Under the pieces are notes generated by a model. The model saw only the letters and a program-made list of their open reading frames with translations, was not told the DNA's origin and searched no databases. The translations under genes were made by a program, and so were the position numbers. Of a stretch of DNA of 64,000 nucleotides, positions 57,701 to 64,000 are shown in pieces (position 1 is the stretch's first letter; each line of letters starts with the position of its first letter). Origin of the DNA: Sclerotinia nivalis (lineage: Eukaryota; Ascomycota; Leotiomycetes; Helotiales; Sclerotiniaceae); the NCBI GenBank assembly GCA_029531795.1, contig JAPEIS010000011.1, forward strand, positions 2,232,001 through 2,296,000. Direction: 5' to 3'.

Positions 57701-58355
57701 AAAAAGAATACGAATTTTTTTTGGATGGGCAACTTTTCCCCTTTGATTAAATGTCCACCTGCTTTTTAACATCAAACGATATTCCGAGTACATACCCACA
57801 GACTGTAAGAGAAGAATAAATCCCCCCCACCCCCCCCCAAAAAAAACAAAGTTAGTCATGTCATGATAAAGAGAAAAATGAAACTGGTACAAATGAAGAA
57901 TCATGAATATCAGTAGACACTGCGCACACGATGGTATCTTGAACCAGGCTAGTCTTCCACTTTGATATCAATTTGTGTGTCAGATAGCAGAGGATGAGCC
58001 GCTCCCTTTCAGAGAAATCACTCTACAGATATTGCTTCTCCATTCCAGAGCCACAAAAAACTAGGTCGGGAAAACTGCGCATGGAGAAAATCAAAATAAT
58101 TCAGAGAACATAAAAAAAAGCTATTTCTTCCATGGGAACCTTACGTTCCAGCAATGACGTCAACCACTGCCTGGGAAATCACTAAAATCCCAATAAGTTA
58201 TACCAATAATTTTTTTTAAAAAAGAAAACACAATTGAACAACAACAATAAAGTAATATTGGGATGAGAAAACCTGCGAAGTTGGTAATATTGCAAATTTA
58301 CAATGAATGAATTTCAGAATTTGTGACCGAGACCGAAAGCAAGACGGGGTCCCAA
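54767..58355. other. Long gene-poor stretch
   Basis: 3.6 kb without a supported gene. Short frames (56612-56863, 56895-57080, 57674-57904) have no family features. A C-rich tract (about 57823-57838) is low complexity. Confidence 0.6.
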
Positions 58356-60613
58356 TCAGGTTGCAGGACTTGTACTTGATGCTGGCTTTAGATCGGTCTC
58401 ATTAAAAATACCAGAGAGCCAAATGTGTTTCGATAACTCTGAAGCAGTGCTGCGTTCTTCAGGCAGGTACCTCAGAGACTTTCGTAGTAAATCTTCTAGG
58501 GATTTGGCTTCGGCAATGGATATTCTAAAACCCGGAGGCTCGAGGAAACTATGAATATGGGCAGGGCCGCAATGTAAATCGATATCGGTAGAAATTGTCA
58601 TCTCCTGAGTCGCATTATCTTCAGAATCGGATGCATGTGCAGAAGCTTTGATTTCAGACTCCTCGGGTAATTCAGATAACGCTGTAGAAGTCTTCGTTTT
58701 GGACATGCCGGTCGAGATACCCTCAGAAGATGGAGTTTTCTCCGAGCTTTTAGCATCGGAACTCTTGGCATCGGAACTCTTGGCCTCAGAATTCTTAGCT
58801 TCGGAACTCTTAGCTTCGAAACTCTTTGGGTTCGAGGATGATCCCGAAGCAGAACCTTTTATATCCTCAATGAAACAAGAACCAGATTCTCGTCGGCCAG
58901 AGCTATTTGCCAGCCTCAGCACCTCCCTTGCTTCGCTAGTTCTCAAATTCTCAGCCATCGCTACAAGTTGATCTGTTCTATCGAGCATGCTGTTGAGAGA
59001 ATCCCTCTTGAGGTTTTCAATATAACCCAAAGCTTCCATATTACGTTTGGTTCGTTGAGGGACATCCCCATCGTGTGCACCGGTCTCCAAAATCTGTTCA
59101 AGTATATTTCCTACTGATCCTGTAGTGATTTCGGTTTGTTTTTTATACCATTCTAGACCTTCTTGCCATGCAGCCCACCATTTATCAGGAAGAGCTCCTA
59201 AAAGTTTCACTGTAGCTATCAACATCTCATCCTTGGTAGGAACGCTATTATATTTGAACAACTGAGATCCCGTACGTATTTCAAATATTGTGCATCCCAA
59301 AGCCCAGATGTCTGAAGCGATACTTCGATGGACCCCAAATAAGAACTCAGGTGCGCAGTAGCTTTTAGGAGTACCAAGGTCTAAGGATGACCTTTTTAGA
59401 AAAAAAGCGATACCGAAATCAATTATAATGATTTCATTGGATAACCAGATAGGATTTACTTCCTTCATGTTGATTGCCACAACTGCATAATCGGGGAAGG
59501 AAGATGCTGATACTGGGAGATTAGAGCTGGAACGATCAATCTCTTGTTTTTGAGGGACACCTAATCTTTCGTGGATTTGGTCTACAGTCCATTTATCGAT
59601 ATTGGCAAGTTGCAACAGGATGTTGGCGGAAGTGAGATCTATATTCCATGATCAATTAATCGCAATGTGATAAAGGACTTATGTAGTGGATTGTATACCT
59701 CCATGGGCAATGCCAGTAGTATGGATGTAATCCAAGCCATTTATAACCTGTAAACAAACGTTTCGGGCTACAGATGCTTCCAAACGTCGACTTCCTTTAT
59801 ATTCACCAGGACAATCATTGAACTGTTTGATGCTGGGGCCCCCAACCTCTGAGACCAGGCATAAATGAGTTCCATTTGGGCCCTGATGGGTAAAATGATC
59901 TAGCAAGGACATGACGTGAGGCTTTCCAATATGCTCTGGACTAATCAAACAACGGGGTTAGTAAATTGAAGTGAGGATTTTGAGGAGCAAAAAAACCAAG
60001 GTCAAAATTTCATTGGGAAGTGGAGATGAGAGTACAGATTTCGTTTCCGGCTTAATAGCAGCTTTGCAATGAATGATCAACGGCATAGGACACAGGCAGA
60101 AGCATAATGATCAAGAAGATGAAATGTGTAGTATAAAATTGGAGGTTAGGGTCTAGCAATGCTGAAATAAAAAAAACCATTGTACTTTACTCACCTATCT
60201 TTCATTGCGCGTAATATGGGAACTTCTAGTGAACCGCTTGACAATCGTGATGCGAGAACTTTCACAGCAACATATCTTTCTCTCTTATTATCTCGTGCAA
60301 GCCATACAGTCGCAAATCCTCCATGTCCCAATTTGTGTATGATCTTGTAGCGATCATGCTTGAAGGTATCGTTGAGGTGTACGGGATGAAAACCCCCTTG
60401 ATCATAATTCGTTTCGACACGCTCCTTTACACGGATATTGACATCATCCTTAGATTCAAGATGGTTTGGATTTGAATGAATACTGGCACCATCAGTAGAT
60501 TCAACATGCTTTGAACTGGTGTTTGCATCATCCATAGGTTCGGTATGGTTTGAACTGGTGTTTGCATCATCCATAGGTTCAGTATGGTTTGAACTGGTGT
60601 TGGCATCATCCAT
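58356..60613 (-). CDS. SRPK-like serine/threonine protein kinase, three exons, 647 aa
   Basis: Exons are 60613-60195, 59940-59699 and 59638-58356, all in frame. The kinase domain begins near residue 88. It has a Gly-rich loop (LGHGGFATVWLA), the ATP-binding Lys118 in VAVKVL, HGDLTSAN (219-226) in place of HRDLKxxN, IIDFG (294-296) and CAPE (316-318), then SDIWALGCTIFE. HGD instead of HRD and a long segment between catalytic loop and DFG are common in fungal SRPK-like kinases. The metal-binding Asn and Asp are kept, so activity is plausible. The N-terminus carries three MDDANTSSNHTEP repeats. The C-terminal part has SEAKS/SDAKS repeats and Ser/Thr-rich linkers. Its substrate is unknown. Confidence 0.85.
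60490..60613 (-). repeat. 39-bp tandem repeat encoding the kinase N-terminus
   Basis: Three 39-bp units encode 13-residue repeats (MDDANTSSNHTEP), the third with changes. Each unit begins with an in-frame ATG, so translation could start at unit 1, 2 or 3. Confidence 0.85.
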
Positions 60614-62055
60614 CGTAAATGCTCCCCTTTCGTTGAGATATCGATCTAATTAGGATGGAATGAAGTCAGTGAGATAATCATTTCACTACGATTGTTCATT
60701 GTTGTTGATATATCAATATTAACATTGAGCAACTGGATTAATGGAATTTGGAAAGGCATCACGGTCGCATTTTGTTCAAGTTTTAAGTTTTGAATTCGAA
60801 TATTCTATCACGCTGACAAATCATCCATCGGTCGATTGATTTTCCGCAGCTATTCTTAGGTAATCTCAGGCACTCAAGGCTAGGAACCTTAACATCTGGT
60901 TGCAAATATACACTATATATAGTAGTTTTGAACATCTAGGATGCCGAAATCCGTATAATATGTATTGAATATTACCTTAGGGTCACACAAGAACAAGGCT
61001 GAAGCAAATAGATAAACGTTTACTGGCTTCCGAAAAGTCATCCTCATTCTCGAAGCACAAGCACATCTTCTCTCGCTCCTCCAATCCTTGGTCGAGCAAA
61101 TTTCGGGTTCTTCACATGATTATCTTGTGGAAAAACAGCCCAGAATGTTCGGCGGAATCTTGGAACATGTTTCAACGATATCAGAAGGCTATGGCTATCT
61201 GGTCACCGACTTGAAAACAGCTTCATCTTATTTGAATCAAACTTGCTCAGTGCCACCTTCTCTCAACATTGGCATCTGTTGAATATCGCAAAGGCAAGAT
61301 AAGCTCTACCAAGCAATCATCTCTGGCTTCCTCAAATCAATCCCTTACACACTCGGCGACGCGTCAACCCAGCAATGACCAGGAATTTGGTAGACCAATT
61401 TAACGGACGTACACGGCACCTCCAATATCTCTTGCCTATACTATCTATGTATTGTCGAGATATACACAAAATCACCACTCTCGCCGCTCAGCACGGCACA
61501 CCTATTTACTTGGTCTTGACAAGATGCGGATTCTTCCCTTGAGTATTCTAAAGTCAGATTAGAGTTTTGCTTACCAGTACTATCATACAATAATACCTTC
61601 GCTAAAGGTCATCCCGAGCAAAAACCGCGTTTTCAGCATGCAATGCCCTTTGCTATGCTTGATGAGCATTTGGCCAAGTGCCATGAAACCAAGTACTTGA
61701 AAGAGAATGTCAGATTGGATGGAACTGTATACATAATTGACGCATTCTAAAAGTTATATCACATTTAATATATTATGTTCACGAGATCGATAGTCGGAAG
61801 GTGTTCGGTTTTTTCGCGGATTTGTTTTCATTCCAGGCCAACCCATCAAGGAGATCTGAGAAGAGACCAGCTCAATCATCAGTCGGTTTTTTTTTGGGGG
61901 GGGTTTGGTTCTCACTTGAGAAATTGTTCTACGGGAATTCACATGTAGAAGCGCCAGGCTGTCCACATCGAATTCCTTGTCGCAAAGTCGGTTTCCAGCG
62001 TTCTTTCGGTCTCTTTTCTCTTGTTCTAATAGTCGTTTCCTGTGGGTCCTTCCGA
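60614..62055. other. Intergenic stretch with possible decayed coding fragments
   Basis: The part at 61088-61740 has several short frames in different phases (for example LYQAIISGFLKSIPYTLGD near 61300) that look protein-like but cannot be joined into one model. It may be a relic of an unidentified gene. A G-run (61891-61904) is low complexity. Confidence 0.4.
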
Positions 62056-63081
62056 CTACCATCCTCTCGGTTGCGGCCCTGTGGTAACGAGCTCATTGAA
62101 CATCTCATGGGCATAAGCAAGTCTTTTTTCCTGATCCACTTGGGGAATTCGAGAGAAACGTTTTTCCAAGGTCTGCTTCAAGTTTTCGGGAACGCGATGT
62201 TGGGTGCTCGACCATTGGAAGTTAGAGCGGCTTTCACAACGAACCTCGATTCCTGGACCATCTTCCTTTTGCACTCTGAGTGTTTGGCAGATTGTGTCAG
62301 CAACGCGGTCTACCTCTTGGTAGCTTTCTTCTGTGAGGGGAAGTACTGGAGAGATGACTTGCATGCAAGAGACCTGGTACCGCTGAAGGTTCATTGGTTT
62401 CCATTCTGTCTGTGCGCCGTGTGCATCGATCTGCCAAAGGGGAATCCATGGTTCCGTTTTCACGTCGTAGCCCCCACCCAATCGCATTGGATCTTGTAAC
62501 GAACCGTCGTAGGGGTGGATTGGTGGAAATCCTCGACAGAGCACATGCTGTGGATGGCCCTCCCAAGACATTGTTTCTTCAGATCCATAATCTATCGTGC
62601 AGTTTGTGATTCCGTTCTTCCTGAAGGCTTCGAAGAGTGCCTCCTCCAAAGTTGGTCCATGAGAACCGTGAAATCCATAGACTTGTCCAGGAAGGTAGGG
62701 TTCGGGATCTTTGATGTGACCCTCGAGTAATGAAGCCCAGAATTGGAATTGAACAACAAAAGTTGGTTGGTTGGGAAAAGGCACGCGCGGATTGGGCATA
62801 CTTGAGTCCCACCCGACTTTGTGAAAGTAGTGAGTCATCTCTCGTACAAAACACCAGTCATCTAAGGTAGCAAAAGGGAAACAGGACACCTCAGACATGG
62901 CGGATGAAGTGTGCGTTTGTTCTGTGTGCTGATTGAAAATGTTGGCTGAGTAGCGAAGACTTTTTCGAAATGCTTGCATTGTAAAAGTGGATGTTGATAG
63001 TTGGATGTTTGAGTGTGTTGATGTGTTGATGTGATGATGGTGAGTGAGTAAGTGAGGAGCAAACATAATGGAAAAAGACAT
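62056..63081 (-). CDS. Possible amidoligase-like protein, 341 aa
   Basis: A 341-aa frame; Met35 (62979) is a better start than Met1, because residues 1-34 are His/Ser/Thr-rich leader-like sequence. Residues about 120-180 and 215-275 have ordered texture. The block MQVISPVLPLTEESYQEVDR at about 235 resembles the E-(L/V)-x-SPVL segment of putative fungal amidoligases. Those are ATP-grasp-related enzymes that form amide bonds between carboxylates and amines. The matching SCGxHVH motif expected after it is not seen (here EVRCESRSNFQWSS), so the protein may be inactive or only distantly related. Confidence 0.4.
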   Translation of the reverse strand: MSFSIMFAPHLLTHHHHINTSTHSNIQLSTSTFTMQAFRKSLRYSANIFNQHTEQTHTSSAMSEVSCFPFATLDDWCFVREMTHYFHKVGWDSSMPNPRVPFPNQPTFVVQFQFWASLLEGHIKDPEPYLPGQVYGFHGSHGPTLEEALFEAFRKNGITNCTIDYGSEETMSWEGHPQHVLCRGFPPIHPYDGSLQDPMRLGGGYDVKTEPWIPLWQIDAHGAQTEWKPMNLQRYQVSCMQVISPVLPLTEESYQEVDRVADTICQTLRVQKEDGPGIEVRCESRSNFQWSSTQHRVPENLKQTLEKRFSRIPQVDQEKRLAYAHEMFNELVTTGPQPRGW

Positions 63082-64000
63082 GAGTTAATTTATAGTCATA
63101 TTGTAGGCGCTGTTCATTTAAATACCAATTCTGTTCTTGCCAGATCATATATATACACATTGTTTCTCTCTGGTGAGGATATGGTGATTTTTAGCTTTTG
63201 TTCCCAGAATTCTTTGAAGTCAAGAACATACGCTTCAAAGCCTTCCCAGAGTTTTGCTGTGCCCTTTTTGATAGTTAGATATTCATGAAAGAACTATAGT
63301 CAATGCTCTGTTATCTTCCATATCATGAACAAGTTGTGAAGTACTTTCATTTCAAACGGGAACCTGGGTCGGATGCTAAGCGTTGTGGAAGTGATAGACT
63401 AGTTACAGTAGATGGTAGATATGCATACAGTAAAAATTAATAACCGAGGATAATGTAAAGCAGAGAATTTCAAAGGAATGATTAGGAAATAGTCCCGGTG
63501 GAGTAACATGCCATAATGCTCGATCTTTCCCAACTTGCCGAGCTAAAACTTTAAAGTAAATTTGATTCAGCTACTTTATGTCAAGCTGCAGACTTAGAGG
63601 ACTGAAAAACCCACAAGGTTTAGTCAAGCAGCAAGACTAGCTTGCAATAACATTAGGAGGAGCGAAGCTGGCTTTGTTCTGAAGCTTGAGACTGTGGTTC
63701 CCAAATCTAAAATGAAATTTAATTATATCGTGATGAGTGATAACCACCACTACCACAAGGTAATGTGTCACAAAGAAGTCTTTGTTGAAAGGGATGTGTA
63801 GTGTGTAACCATCATAGAACAAATCATTTCACATGAATAGGATATTCAATTCCTTAATACCAAATTACACTCCAATGATACAATCAAGAAAATGGTGTAT
63901 GTGACTGTGGAGTGAAGGGGAAGAAAGATTGACTTCGGAGTTGAGCGGATCTAGGGTCGGACCGATACACGTGACCTCGGGCACAACAACACGACACAGG
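63082..64000. other. Right-edge stretch, no supported gene
   Basis: Contains the likely promoter of the gene at 63081 and no recognisable feature beyond it. Confidence 0.45.

Noticed and set aside
58648..58971. 107-aa plus-strand frame with repeated ELLAS
   Set aside because: Antisense to the SEAKS repeats of the kinase.
61801..62499. 232-aa plus-strand frame
   Set aside because: Mostly antisense to the 62056-63081 gene, with a G-run and no domain; the minus-strand frame is longer and better ordered.

Overview
The window looks like chromosomal DNA of a filamentous ascomycete, most likely a leotiomycete close to Botrytis or Sclerotinia (organism is inferred from gene style, not proven). Genes carry many short introns (about 47-60 nt) with GTRNGT donors and CTAAC/CTGAY-type branch sites. 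Repeats show one-sided C-to-T/G-to-A decay like RIP. Retroelements are of the Ty3/gypsy and Tad-like LINE types.

Left and centre (1 to about 44 kb) are accessory. A decayed Ty3/gypsy element ends in an LTR (1-5383). Then come an unknown gene, a long gene-poor AT-rich stretch, and an EST1-like TPR protein (9030-10691). A second LTR copy follows, then a 1648-aa DUF3723 protein in two exons (11878-16871, minus). A satellite block with a small 147-bp insertion lies upstream of it. A cluster of unrecognised genes (18-25.6 kb) includes a 647-aa protein with a duplicated module. It is bracketed by a 183-bp inverted repeat that carries a TATA box. A MADS-like gene (27150-27923, minus) and a frameshifted ferric-reductase (FRE) gene (28402-30422, plus) come next. 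LINE fragments then surround a 655-bp-arm inverted repeat.

The key find is at 36346-38307 (minus): a six-exon, apparently intact 566-aa DUF3435 tyrosine recombinase, the 'captain' of Starship giant transposons. With DUF3723, FRE and a decayed NLR (39560-40712), the region holds four of the gene families that recur in Starships. The captain points left, so the element would start between 38.3 and 38.9 kb, next to a tRNA-Asp gene, and extend left over the DUF3723 and FRE genes. Its far end was not found and may lie outside the window.

Right side (about 44 to 64 kb) is mostly ordinary core genome. It has ALG10 glucosyltransferase (44244-46467), a small conserved fungal protein (47330-47953), complex III subunit QCR10 in six exons (49962-50853), and a CHIP-type TPR/U-box ubiquitin ligase (51509-52649). 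After a gene-poor stretch come an SRPK-like kinase (58356-60613) and a possible amidoligase-like protein (62056-63081). Splice models were derived by hand from reading frames and GT/AG signals, without transcript data.
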